Part shown: one piece after another, positions 16,006-24,120 of the stretch
Position numbering within the stretch: the first letter of the stretch is position 1
Layout of the letters: every line of letters starts with the position of its first letter
NCBI RefSeq assembly: GCF_001905665.1
Contig: NZ_LIVX01000007.1
Location: forward strand, 496,001 to 560,000
Source of the DNA: Streptomyces sp. CB02261
GTDB lineage: Bacteria; Actinomycetota; Actinomycetes; Streptomycetales; Streptomycetaceae
Reading direction: 5' to 3'
DNA: 64,000 nt
The notes under the pieces: model-generated
Seen by the model: the letters and a program-made list of their open reading frames with translations, nothing else
Told to the model about the DNA's origin: nothing
Databases searched by the model: none
Program-made: the position numbers and the translations under genes

Positions 16006-19000
16006 ATGCCCTGCGCCTCGTGCCGGAGCGCACTGCCGCCCGGCGCCCGGTTCTGCCCCTCGTGCGGCAGCCCGAGCACCCCCGGGCCGGTCATGGCCAA
16101 GCCGACCGGCCGCAAGGTGGTGACCGTCCTCTTCTGCGACCTGGTGGGCTCCACGGCCCTCTCCGGCGCGCTGGACGCGGAGACCCTGCGCTCGGTGACG
16201 CTCCGCTGGTTCGACCTCATGCGGCAGCGGATCGAGGAACAGGGCGGCACCGTGGAGAAGTTCATCGGCGACGCCGTGATGGCCGTCTTCGGCGTGCCTG
16301 CCGTACGGGAGGACGACGCCCGGCGGGCCCTCGCGGCGGCCCTCGCCATGCGCGAGGCGCTCGCGGGGCTCAACGCCCGCCTGGAGGAGGCCGTCGGCGT
16401 ACGCCTGGAGATGCGCATCGGCGTCAACACCGGTCAGGTGGTGACCGGTTCGGCGACCCTGCGGCAGGCGATGGTCTCCGGTGAGGCGGTCAACGTCGCC
16501 GCGCGCCTGGAGCAGAACGCCGCCGCCGGGGAGATCCTCATCGGACCCGACACCCTGGCGGCGGCCGGTCCGGGCGTCCGTACGGTCGAGACGGGCCCGC
16601 TGCTGCTCAAGGGCAAGAGCGACCGCGTCCCCGCCCACCTCCTGCTGGGCGTCGACGAGGAGGAGGGCCCCGAGGCGCTGCGCCGCTTCGACCTCGGTTT
16701 CGTCGGCCGCTCCCGCGAAATCGGTCTCTTGGACGAGGCGTTGGCCCAGGTGGTACGGACCCGCCGGGCCGGTCGCCTGGTGGTCGGCGGTGAGGCGGGC
16801 CAGGGCAAGACCAGGCTCGTACGCGAGTGGATCCACCGGGCGACGCCGGCGCGGGGTGCGACGGGCGCGGCCCTGACGGCCACCATCCCGACGGCCCAGA
16901 CGGCCCAGTCGGCCCAGTCGGCCCAGTCGGCCCAGACGGCCCAGACGGCCCAGACGGCCCCGACGGCCCTGACGGCTCCGACGGTCGCGGCTGTCACCGT
17001 CACGCCTCCGCGTGAGGCCGCGCTCACCACGCCTGCCGCCGGCCCGCGTCACGGCGTGGGGCGCTGTCGGGCCCGGGGAGAACAGCCCAGCCTCGGCCCG
17101 CTCGCCGACGCCGTGGCCGACCTGTTGAAGACCGGAGGCAGGCCCGCCCCCTCTCCCGAACTCGACCTGCTCGACGGAGGTCTGCTCCTGGACGGGACGC
17201 CCAACCCGTCGCCGGCGGACACCTGCGCGGCGCTCGCCAAGGTCCTCGCCGAGCTGTCCGCGACGGAACCCGTCGTCCTGGTGATCGACGACTGCCACTG
17301 GGCCGCGCAGCCGCTCTTCGACGCCCTTCAACGGTTGCTGCGTGCACTCACCGACGCCGCGGTCCTGATCGTCCTGCTGACCCGGCCGCAACTGTTCGAC
17401 GCCCGCCCCGAACTCGCCGCGGACGCCGTGCCGCTCGGCGGCCTCTCCGACGCCGAGGCCCAGCTCCTCGCCGCCGAGCTGACCGGGGGAGCGGCGAACG
17501 GCGAGCCGCTCGGCCCCGGGGTCCTGGCACGGGTGGGCGGGAATCCGCTGCACCTGGAACAGTTGCTGCTCGCGGGGGACCAGGTCGACGCGGACAGCGT
17601 CCCGCTCCAGCTCCAGGCCCTGATCGGCGCGCGGATCGACGCGCTCGACCCGCCGGAACACCGGGCCCTCGGCGTGGCGTCCGTCCTCGGCGGCGACTTC
17701 ACCGCCGACGAACTGACCGCGCTCGCCGGACATCCGGCGGAGACGTGGACCGGTCCCGAGCTGCTGTCCACGATCCACCGCCTGGTCCGGCACCGCCTGA
17801 TCAGGCCGCACGGGGAGGCGTTCCGGTTCGCGGGCGGGCTGATCCAGGAGGTCGTCTACGCCAGCCAGTCCAAGATGGACCGGGCCGACCGGCACGAACG
17901 GGCGGCACGCCTCGACTCGGTCCGCGCACGGGGCGGAGCCGCGGTCGGCGCCCATCTGGAACACGCCCACCGCTACCGGGTCGAGCTGGGTGCCCAGGAC
18001 CCGCACACCGACGGGCTGCGCCGACGCGCCGCCGACGCGCTCGCCGAGGCCGGACGGCTGGCCCTCGCCCACGCCGACCCCGTCTGGGCCGCCGACCTCC
18101 TCGCGCGGGCCGCGGCCCGGTACGCGGCGGGCGAGCCGGGCAGCACGACGACCCGGCGGCGCCTCGGCCAGACACTGCTGGACCTCGGCCGCGGCACGGA
18201 AGGCAGGGCGCTGCTGGAAGAGGTCCTCGCGGAGTACACGCCGCCCGCCGCCTCCGCCGCCGACGCGGCCGGGGACGTCCCCACCGACGCCGCCTCCGCC
18301 ACCGGCCCCGCCGTCGGGACCTTCGCCACCACCTCGGCCGTCGACGGCCACCCCCACGCGGCCGCCGACGCCCACTCCGCCCACGCCCCCGACGCGGCCG
18401 GGGACGTCCCCACCGACGCGACCTCAACCCCCGGCCCCGCCGAGGTCCCCGCCGACGTCCCCGCCGTCGGGGCCTCCGCCACCACCGCGCCCGACGTCGG
18501 CCGCATTGCCGCCCCCGCCCTCCCCGCCGTGGGCGAGGTCGTCGCGGAGGCCGTCGTGGAGGCCGCGCACGCCCGTCTCGCCCTGGCCTCCGCCGGGCCG
18601 TCGGCCGGGCACGGCGAGTCGCCCGCCGAAGCCGCGAGCGCCACCCTTCCGGTCTTCGCCGCCGCAGGCGACGACCTCGGCCAGGCCAGGGCCTGCCTGC
18701 GGCTCGCCCAGCGGGCCCAGGAACAGGGCCGCCACGGGGAGGCGGAGCGGCTGCTCGGCCGCGCGCTCGGCCACGCCGTACGCGCGGACGCGGAGCCGGA
18801 GCGGGCCGCGGCGCTCGGCGCGACGGGCGTCTCGCTGTGGCGCGGGCCGCAACCCGTCGCGGACGCCGTCGCCCGCTGCCGTGAGCTCCTCGCCGACCAG
18901 GGGGCCGGCCGCCGGGCCGTACGACTGACCCTCAACTGCCCCCTGGCCGTACTCCTCGCCCTCGACGACGACCGTGAAGGGGCGCTCGCCTGCCTGGCGG

Positions 19001-19641
19001 AGGCGGAGCAGCTCGCGAAGCGGCTCGGATACGCCGAGGCCGACGCGTTCCTGCCGATCTTCACCGCGACCGTGGCCGACCTGGCCGGCCGACCGGGGGA
19101 GGCCCTCCAGAGCCTGGAACGGGCCGCGGCCTCCGCCCGGGACCTCGGCGCCACGGGCCTCCTGCGTGGCACCCTCCTGGACGCCGCCCGCATCCGGCTG
19201 GACCTCGGCGACTGGCGTGCCGCCCACACCGTCCTCGCCGAACTGGAGGAGCCGCGGGCCGAACCGGCCCGGCCGCGCGCCGAGTCGGCCGACCTCGACG
19301 GCCTGCGCGCCCGGATCGCCGCGGCACGGGGGCAGTCCACGACCGCCACCCGGCTGGCCGCGAGGGCGCTCACCACCGCGCGCCGTACCGACTCGCCCCT
19401 CGTCCAGGGCCTCGCCGCCCTGGACCTCGCCCGGACGGCCCTCGCCCTGGACCGCCCGGCCGACGGGGCCGAGGCCGCCGCTCGCGCCCGCGCGTACTTC
19501 GCGGCCAAGGGCCATCTCCCCGCCGTACGCCTGGCGGAAGCGGCGGCCGACGCCTGCGCGCAAGGGCGACCGGAGGCCACGGCCGTACGCGTCGCCCGCA
19601 CCGGCACCGGCACCCGCACCGGAGAGGAGGCACCACGATGA
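16006..19641 (+). CDS. Zinc-ribbon / class III nucleotidyl cyclase / AAA ATPase regulator
   Basis: A 1211-residue multidomain protein. Residues 3-25 form a zinc ribbon (CASC, then CPSC). Residues 40-210 form an adenylate/guanylate cyclase domain, with FCDLVGSTAL and FIGDAVMAVFG supplying the metal-binding aspartates. An AAA/STAND ATPase follows with P-loop GEAGQGKTR near residue 266 and Walker B VLVIDDCHW. The remainder is TPR-like helices. Low-complexity inserts sit just after the P-loop (a 10-unit 9-bp repeat) and near residues 750-840, where GDVPTDA occurs twice. ATG follows GGAGGAACCC. Its stop overlaps the subtilase start (ATGA). It probably senses or switches the cluster through cyclic nucleotide or ATP-dependent assembly; no HTH is visible. 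The signal is unknown. Confidence 0.88.
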   Translation: MPCASCRSALPPGARFCPSCGSPSTPGPVMAKPTGRKVVTVLFCDLVGSTALSGALDAETLRSVTLRWFDLMRQRIEEQGGTVEKFIGDAVMAVFGVPAVREDDARRALAAALAMREALAGLNARLEEAVGVRLEMRIGVNTGQVVTGSATLRQAMVSGEAVNVAARLEQNAAAGEILIGPDTLAAAGPGVRTVETGPLLLKGKSDRVPAHLLLGVDEEEGPEALRRFDLGFVGRSREIGLLDEALAQVVRTRRAGRLVVGGEAGQGKTRLVREWIHRATPARGATGAALTATIPTAQTAQSAQSAQSAQTAQTAQTAPTALTAPTVAAVTVTPPREAALTTPAAGPRHGVGRCRARGEQPSLGPLADAVADLLKTGGRPAPSPELDLLDGGLLLDGTPNPSPADTCAALAKVLAELSATEPVVLVIDDCHWAAQPLFDALQRLLRALTDAAVLIVLLTRPQLFDARPELAADAVPLGGLSDAEAQLLAAELTGGAANGEPLGPGVLARVGGNPLHLEQLLLAGDQVDADSVPLQLQALIGARIDALDPPEHRALGVASVLGGDFTADELTALAGHPAETWTGPELLSTIHRLVRHRLIRPHGEAFRFAGGLIQEVVYASQSKMDRADRHERAARLDSVRARGGAAVGAHLEHAHRYRVELGAQDPHTDGLRRRAADALAEAGRLALAHADPVWAADLLARAAARYAAGEPGSTTTRRRLGQTLLDLGRGTEGRALLEEVLAEYTPPAASAADAAGDVPTDAASATGPAVGTFATTSAVDGHPHAAADAHSAHAPDAAGDVPTDATSTPGPAEVPADVPAVGASATTAPDVGRIAAPALPAVGEVVAEAVVEAAHARLALASAGPSAGHGESPAEAASATLPVFAAAGDDLGQARACLRLAQRAQEQGRHGEAERLLGRALGHAVRADAEPERAAALGATGVSLWRGPQPVADAVARCRELLADQGAGRRAVRLTLNCPLAVLLALDDDREGALACLAEAEQLAKRLGYAEADAFLPIFTATVADLAGRPGEALQSLERAAASARDLGATGLLRGTLLDAARIRLDLGDWRAAHTVLAELEEPRAEPARPRAESADLDGLRARIAAARGQSTTATRLAARALTTARRTDSPLVQGLAALDLARTALALDRPADGAEAAARARAYFAAKGHLPAVRLAEAAADACAQGRPEATAVRVARTGTGTRTGEEAPR
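16891..16980 (+). repeat. 10-unit 9-bp tandem repeat inside the cyclase/ATPase gene
   Basis: Ten contiguous 9-bp units of the type (A/T)CGGCCCAG fill this span, the last three diverged. They encode Thr/Ser-Ala-Gln triplets about 25 residues after the P-loop. The unit is a multiple of three, so gain or loss keeps the frame. It has no spacers and is not a CRISPR array. It is a likely length-variable linker within the ATPase domain. Confidence 0.9.
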
Positions 19642-20477
19642 CGACCGCGCGGCGACCCGCGCCCGGACTCACCTGGGGGCTGCGGGGGCGAGGCCCCGCC
19701 GACGTACCCGTGGAGGCCGACGGGCCACCGGACCCGCCCGAGGGCGGCCCCGGACTCCTCGGCGGCACCGGCCGCGGCGTACGCGTCTGCGTGGTCGACT
19801 CCGGTGTCGAACGGGACCACCCCATGGTCGGCCCGCTCGACGGCTCGTGGCGCGTCTTCAAGGACGAGGAAGGGGTCCACGTCGAGGAGACGGACGAGGG
19901 CGACGCCTGCGGTCACGGCACCGCCTGCGCGGGCATCATCCGGCGCACCGCCCCCGACTGCGAGCTGACCAGCGTCCGCGTACTCGGCGAACGCTTCTCC
20001 GGCAGCGGGGACGTCCTGCTCGAAGGCATCCGATGGGCGGTGCGGCAGCGGTTCGACGTGGTGAACCTGAGCCTGTCCACCAGCAGCGACCGCTTCGTTG
20101 AGGAACTGCGCCGACTCGCAGACGAGGCGTACTTCCAGCAGACCGTGATCGTGGCCTCCGCGCACAACACGCACGTGGAGAGCTTTCCCTGGCGCTTCTC
20201 CTCGGTGATCTCGGTGGGCAGCCACCAGGAGGACGACCCGGACCTCCACCTCTACAACCCGGAGCCGCCGGTGGAGTTCTTCGCCCCGGGGCAGCGGGTC
20301 CAGGTGGCGTGGCTCGGCGGCACGTCGATCCGCAGCTCCGGCAACAGCTTCGCCACCCCGTTCATCGCGGGGCTGTGCGCGCGGATCCTGTCGAGCCGTC
20401 CCCGGCTGACGCCGTTCCAGCTGAAGAACGCCCTGTATCTGTCCGCAGCCAACGTCCGTGTCCACGGACGCCGGTAA
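19638..20477 (+). CDS. Subtilisin-family (S8) serine peptidase, apparently intracellular
   Basis: A 279-residue subtilase with a complete triad: Asp54 in VCVVDSGVE, His93 in GHGTACAGII, Ser237 in SSGNSFATPFIAG, and oxyanion Asn177 in SAHNTH. There is no signal peptide, propeptide or C-terminal anchor, so it should act in the cytoplasm. The HGTACAGII form is common in subtilases of peptide-modification clusters. ATG overlaps the cyclase stop. Leader removal or trimming of the GGALF peptide is the natural hypothesis. It is shorter than secreted Streptomyces subtilisins. Confidence 0.9.
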   Translation: MTTARRPAPGLTWGLRGRGPADVPVEADGPPDPPEGGPGLLGGTGRGVRVCVVDSGVERDHPMVGPLDGSWRVFKDEEGVHVEETDEGDACGHGTACAGIIRRTAPDCELTSVRVLGERFSGSGDVLLEGIRWAVRQRFDVVNLSLSTSSDRFVEELRRLADEAYFQQTVIVASAHNTHVESFPWRFSSVISVGSHQEDDPDLHLYNPEPPVEFFAPGQRVQVAWLGGTSIRSSGNSFATPFIAGLCARILSSRPRLTPFQLKNALYLSAANVRVHGRR

Positions 20478-20502
20478 CGACCGGCACCGGAAGGGAACCC
20501 CC

Positions 20503-21087
20503 ATGGCTCAGACGATCACCCCCGTCGCGTCCGCGGCACGCCAACCCGATCCGGCCATGGAGGAGCTGCTCCAGTCGGTGGTGGACACCGCGCGGGCCAT
20601 CTTCGGCGCCCAGGCCAGCTCCATCCTCCTCCTGGAGGCCGCGGCAGACGAGCTCGTCTTCGAGGCCGTCTCCGGGCAGGGCCAGGACTTCCTGGTCGGC
20701 CGGCGGTTCCCGGCGGGCCGGGGGATCGCCGGGTGGGTCGCCGCGTCGGGGGAGCCGATGGTGGTCGACGACCTGCACGACAGCGCGCCGTTCGACCGGG
20801 ACATCGCCGAGTCCACCGGCTACGTCCCGAACGCGCTGATGGCCGCCCCCCTCATCCACGGGAACCGGGTCCTCGGGGTCCTGGAGGTGCTCGACCCGTC
20901 CCCCCAGGCCCGGTCCAGCCTGACGGAGCTCGACCTGCTCTGCCTCTTCGCCCGCCAGGCGGCCGTCGCCCTGCACGTCCTCGTCACCCACACCCGACGC
21001 CTGCCTGCCGCGGACACCGCCGACGACCCCTCCCGCACCGAACTCCTCCGCCTCCTCTCGCAGGCCCGCCGCCTCCTCGGCGACTGA
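20503..21087 (+). CDS. GAF-domain protein
   Basis: A 194-residue protein that is almost entirely one GAF domain (MEELLQSVVDTARAIFGAQASSI; GRGIAGWVAASGEPMVVDD; ALMAAPLIHGNRVLGVLEV), with a short C-terminal helix. No output domain is present. It follows the subtilase by 25 bp with an AAGGGA ribosome site, so it is probably the last gene of the plus-strand operon. GAF domains bind small ligands such as cyclic nucleotides, so it could read a signal made by the cyclase gene two positions upstream; that link is inferred. An in-frame upstream ATG (20458) lies inside the subtilase gene and has no good ribosome site. Confidence 0.85.
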   Translation: MAQTITPVASAARQPDPAMEELLQSVVDTARAIFGAQASSILLLEAAADELVFEAVSGQGQDFLVGRRFPAGRGIAGWVAASGEPMVVDDLHDSAPFDRDIAESTGYVPNALMAAPLIHGNRVLGVLEVLDPSPQARSSLTELDLLCLFARQAAVALHVLVTHTRRLPAADTADDPSRTELLRLLSQARRLLGD

Positions 21088-21123
21088 CCCGCTGCACCCC
21101 GCTCGCGTCCGCCCCGGCCGGCC

Positions 21124-22842
21124 TCACTCCACCCGGATCGCCAGAACGCACGCGTCGTCCTCGTGACCCGCGATCTCCGCGTCCGCGAGCAGCGCGTCGA
21201 TCACCTGCTGGGGAGCCGCGGGGGACGACGCCTCGACCGCGGCGGCCAGCCGGTCGATCCCCACGGTCACGTCCTCGCCCCGGCGCTCGACCATGCCGTC
21301 GGTGTACAGCACCAGCAGATCGCCCGGGAGCAGCGGCGTCGACGAGGTCTCGTACGCGTACCCGGGCAGCGCGCCGAGGAGCGGGCCCCGCTGCTCCGTC
21401 GCCAGCGGTTCGGCCCGGCCGTCGCGCAGCAGCAGCGGCGCGGGGTGGCCGGCGTCGGCCCAGTGCAGGACCTTGTCCTCGTCGAGGTGGCCGGCCACCA
21501 TCGTGGCCGTCTGCCCCGTCGGATCGCTGCACACCAGGTCGTTCATCCAGGTGGTGATCTCCCCGGCCGACGAGTTCGTCTGTGCCAGGCCCGCCAGCGC
21601 GTGCCGCTGCTGCGCCATGCGCGCGACGGCCTCCAGGCCGTGCCCAGACGCGTCACCGATCGCCACGAGCACCCGGCCGTCCGACAGCAGCCGGCACTTG
21701 TACCAGTCGCCGCCCACCGCCGCGTCGGGTTCGGCCGGCCGGTAGGAGGCGGCCACCGTCAGCCCGACCGCCGCCAGCGCCTCCGAGTGCGTGGGAAGGA
21801 TCGCCTCGCGCAGCGCGTCCGCGACCCGCCGTTCCGCTTCCGTCTGCCGTCGCAGCCGGTCCGACTCCCGCTCCGTCTCGGCGAGGCGCCGCCGACTGCG
21901 GATCTGCGGAGTGAGGTCGCGGGCGACGAGGTTGACGGCCCACGTCCTGCCGTCCGTCCCGGTGACGGGCCGTCCGAGGAGGTCGAGCGTACGGACCTCG
22001 CCGAGGACCACGAAACGGATCCGGGTCCAGGCGGGCTCCTCGCCCGCCAGCACCGAGGTGAGGAACTCGGAGAACGCCGTCAGATCGCCCGGCAGCAGCG
22101 CGTCGCACAACTGGTCCAGGGTCCACGGCATCCGCACATCGGCGTGGAAGATCCGGCTCAGCCCCTCCGACCAGGTGACCTTCCCGGAGAGCAGGTCCCA
22201 GTTCCCCCACCCCATCGACGCCAGGAACTGGGCGTCGACGGTCAGCAGCTCCGCCTGGGTCTGCACGGGCCGCCACGTCGCGAGCACCTGTTCGCCGCAC
22301 CGGGCCGCCGAGTACAGCAGCGGAGCCCGGTGGATCCGGCCGAGCCGCTCCTCCGTGTAGTCCACCACCATCCCGTCGAGGGGCTTGCCGGTGTCCACGA
22401 CGTCCGCCAGCGCGCCGAGCAGCCCCGAGTGCGCCGCGCCGGGGCGTGCCTCCAGGAGCCGCTGGCCGACCTGGTGGTCCGGCGCGTCGAGCCACTCCGC
22501 CGACCGGAAGCGGTTGCCGGCGACGATCCGGAAGTCGAGGACGGAGCCCGCCCTGTCCCACACCGGTTCGAGGAGCACGGCGGAGACGGGGATCGCGGCG
22601 AGCACGGAGCAGACCCCGCTACCGCCCGGCTCGTGGGTGCCGCACAGGCACCGGGTGGCCCCGTCGAGCTCGGCGGACGGCGGGAGGACCGCCAGGGACT
22701 GCAACGGCGACGCCAGCTCCGTACCGCCCGATCCGCTCAGGGGGCGTTCCGCGTGCCGGCGTACCGTCGCGCGCAGTGAGGTGACCTCACGGCCGATCAT
22801 GCCCTTCAGGGCGTCGACGCTGTCGGGCAGGGGAAAGCTCAT
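21124..22842 (-). CDS. PAS-domain PP2C (SpoIIE-type) serine phosphatase
   Basis: A 572-residue regulator. The N-terminal two thirds hold two PAS-like regions (LDFRIVAGNRFRSAEW; LASMGWGNWDLLSGKVTWSEGL). A coiled coil near 340-375 leads to a SpoIIE/RsbU phosphatase domain: AVGGDWYKCRLLSDGRVLVAIGD gives the first metal-binding Asp, then GHGLEA, DAGHPAPLLL and LVLYTDGMVERR. Such proteins dephosphorylate anti-sigma antagonists in partner-switching. ATG 22842 follows CGGAGGCGATCG; the longer reading adds a basic low-complexity extension and is less likely. It converges on the GAF gene and is not obviously part of the peptide cluster. Confidence 0.88.
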   Translation of the reverse strand: MSFPLPDSVDALKGMIGREVTSLRATVRRHAERPLSGSGGTELASPLQSLAVLPPSAELDGATRCLCGTHEPGGSGVCSVLAAIPVSAVLLEPVWDRAGSVLDFRIVAGNRFRSAEWLDAPDHQVGQRLLEARPGAAHSGLLGALADVVDTGKPLDGMVVDYTEERLGRIHRAPLLYSAARCGEQVLATWRPVQTQAELLTVDAQFLASMGWGNWDLLSGKVTWSEGLSRIFHADVRMPWTLDQLCDALLPGDLTAFSEFLTSVLAGEEPAWTRIRFVVLGEVRTLDLLGRPVTGTDGRTWAVNLVARDLTPQIRSRRRLAETERESDRLRRQTEAERRVADALREAILPTHSEALAAVGLTVAASYRPAEPDAAVGGDWYKCRLLSDGRVLVAIGDASGHGLEAVARMAQQRHALAGLAQTNSSAGEITTWMNDLVCSDPTGQTATMVAGHLDEDKVLHWADAGHPAPLLLRDGRAEPLATEQRGPLLGALPGYAYETSSTPLLPGDLLVLYTDGMVERRGEDVTVGIDRLAAAVEASSPAAPQQVIDALLADAEIAGHEDDACVLAIRVE

Positions 22843-23059
22843 CGATCGCCTCCGGGCACCACATGACGGACCGCCTGCCTCAGCACCGGCGGTACGTCGC
22901 TCGGTTCCGCCGACCGTTCGACTGACGGCGGCGGCCGTACGGGCGCCGGGGCGCCGGCCGCCGGAGGGGCGGCTGCCCCCCGCCGCGGGCTTCATGCGTC
23001 ACGGGCCGCGCGCATACGGGTGACAGCCCCGGCTCCGGCCGACCGGCCATACTGGAGGT

Positions 23060-23935
23060 GTGCCTCGGTCACCGTCGTGCGTCGTCGCCCTGCGGGAGCG
23101 GGCCGGTGAGTCCCTGCTGCACCGGGTCGCGGGCCCCGAGGCGCACCGGAAGCGCGCGCGCATCCACGGCACACCGGGCCCGCGCTGGTTCGGCCCCGAC
23201 CGTCCCATCCGCGTCGTGCACGGCGACGCGTCGATGTACATCGGCGGTCTCGCCGCCCTCCTGCTCCAGTCGCTGCACCCCACCGCGATGGCGGCGGTCG
23301 CCGCCCACTCCGGTTTCCAGGGGGACCCCTGGGGGCGTCTCCAGCGGACCAGCACCTTCCTCGCCGTCACCACCTTCGGGACCAGCGAGGACGCCGAAGC
23401 GGCCGTGACACGGGTACGGGAGGTGCACGCGCGCATCCGCGGCACGACGCCCGAGGGTGTGCCGTACCGCGCCTCGGACCCCCATCTCCTCGGCTGGGTG
23501 CACGTCGCCGAGACGGCGTGTTTCCTCCGGGCCCACCAGCGGTACGGCCGGGCCCCGCTGGACCCGGCCGCCGCGGACGGCTACGTGGCCGACATGGCCG
23601 AGGTGGCGCGGCGGCTGGGGGTGGAGAGCCCGCCCGGGAGCCGCGCCGGACTCGCGGCCCGCCTGGCGGAGTACCGGCCCGAGTTGCGGGCCACGCCCGC
23701 GTCGAGGGCGGCGGCCCGTTTCCTGCTCTCGGATCCACCGCTGCCGGCGCTCGCCCGTTTTCCCTACGCGTTCCTGGCGGCCGCGGCGGTCGAGCTGCTG
23801 CCCGCCTGGGCGAGGGCCTACCTGGACCCGCCGGCCGCCACCCGGCTCATGCTGCCGCTGGGACGACCGGGGGGCCGTGCGATCACCGCCGGCCTCCGCT
23901 GGGTGATCATGGCCCCTCCGCCGCCGCGGGAGTGA
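23060..23935 (+). CDS. MpaB/DUF2236-family oxygenase-like protein
   Basis: A 291-residue member of the MpaB/rubber-oxygenase-related family. Signature stretches are LLLQSLHPTAMAAVAAHSGF, GDPWGRLQRTSTFLAVTTFG and DPHLLGWVHVAETACFL; conserved His residues are thought to hold haem in this family. It acts as an oxidase/oxygenase of unknown substrate. GTG 23060 immediately follows TACTGGAGGT, which contains both a GGAGG too close for ideal initiation and a possible -10, so a leaderless message is conceivable. It stands alone between the phosphatase and the SulP gene. Confidence 0.85.
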   Translation: MPRSPSCVVALRERAGESLLHRVAGPEAHRKRARIHGTPGPRWFGPDRPIRVVHGDASMYIGGLAALLLQSLHPTAMAAVAAHSGFQGDPWGRLQRTSTFLAVTTFGTSEDAEAAVTRVREVHARIRGTTPEGVPYRASDPHLLGWVHVAETACFLRAHQRYGRAPLDPAAADGYVADMAEVARRLGVESPPGSRAGLAARLAEYRPELRATPASRAAARFLLSDPPLPALARFPYAFLAAAAVELLPAWARAYLDPPAATRLMLPLGRPGGRAITAGLRWVIMAPPPPRE

Positions 23936-24120
23936 CCGGCGCACGCGGGCGGGTTCCGTACGGCGGGTAGAGTTGCCGGGCGAGAGCGGCGTGCCGTCGC
24001 CTCCCCGATCACGTGTCGGGGCCGAGGTGACCCCCGGCGAAGGTCCGACGCCGACGGGGTCCCTCGCGGGGTGCGGGCCGCTCCTCCGCGCCCCCAGCCC
24101 GCCCGGCCCGCCGACCAGGG

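Noticed and set aside
16891..16980. Possible CRISPR-like array
   Set aside because: The units are contiguous 9-bp coding repeats with no spacers.
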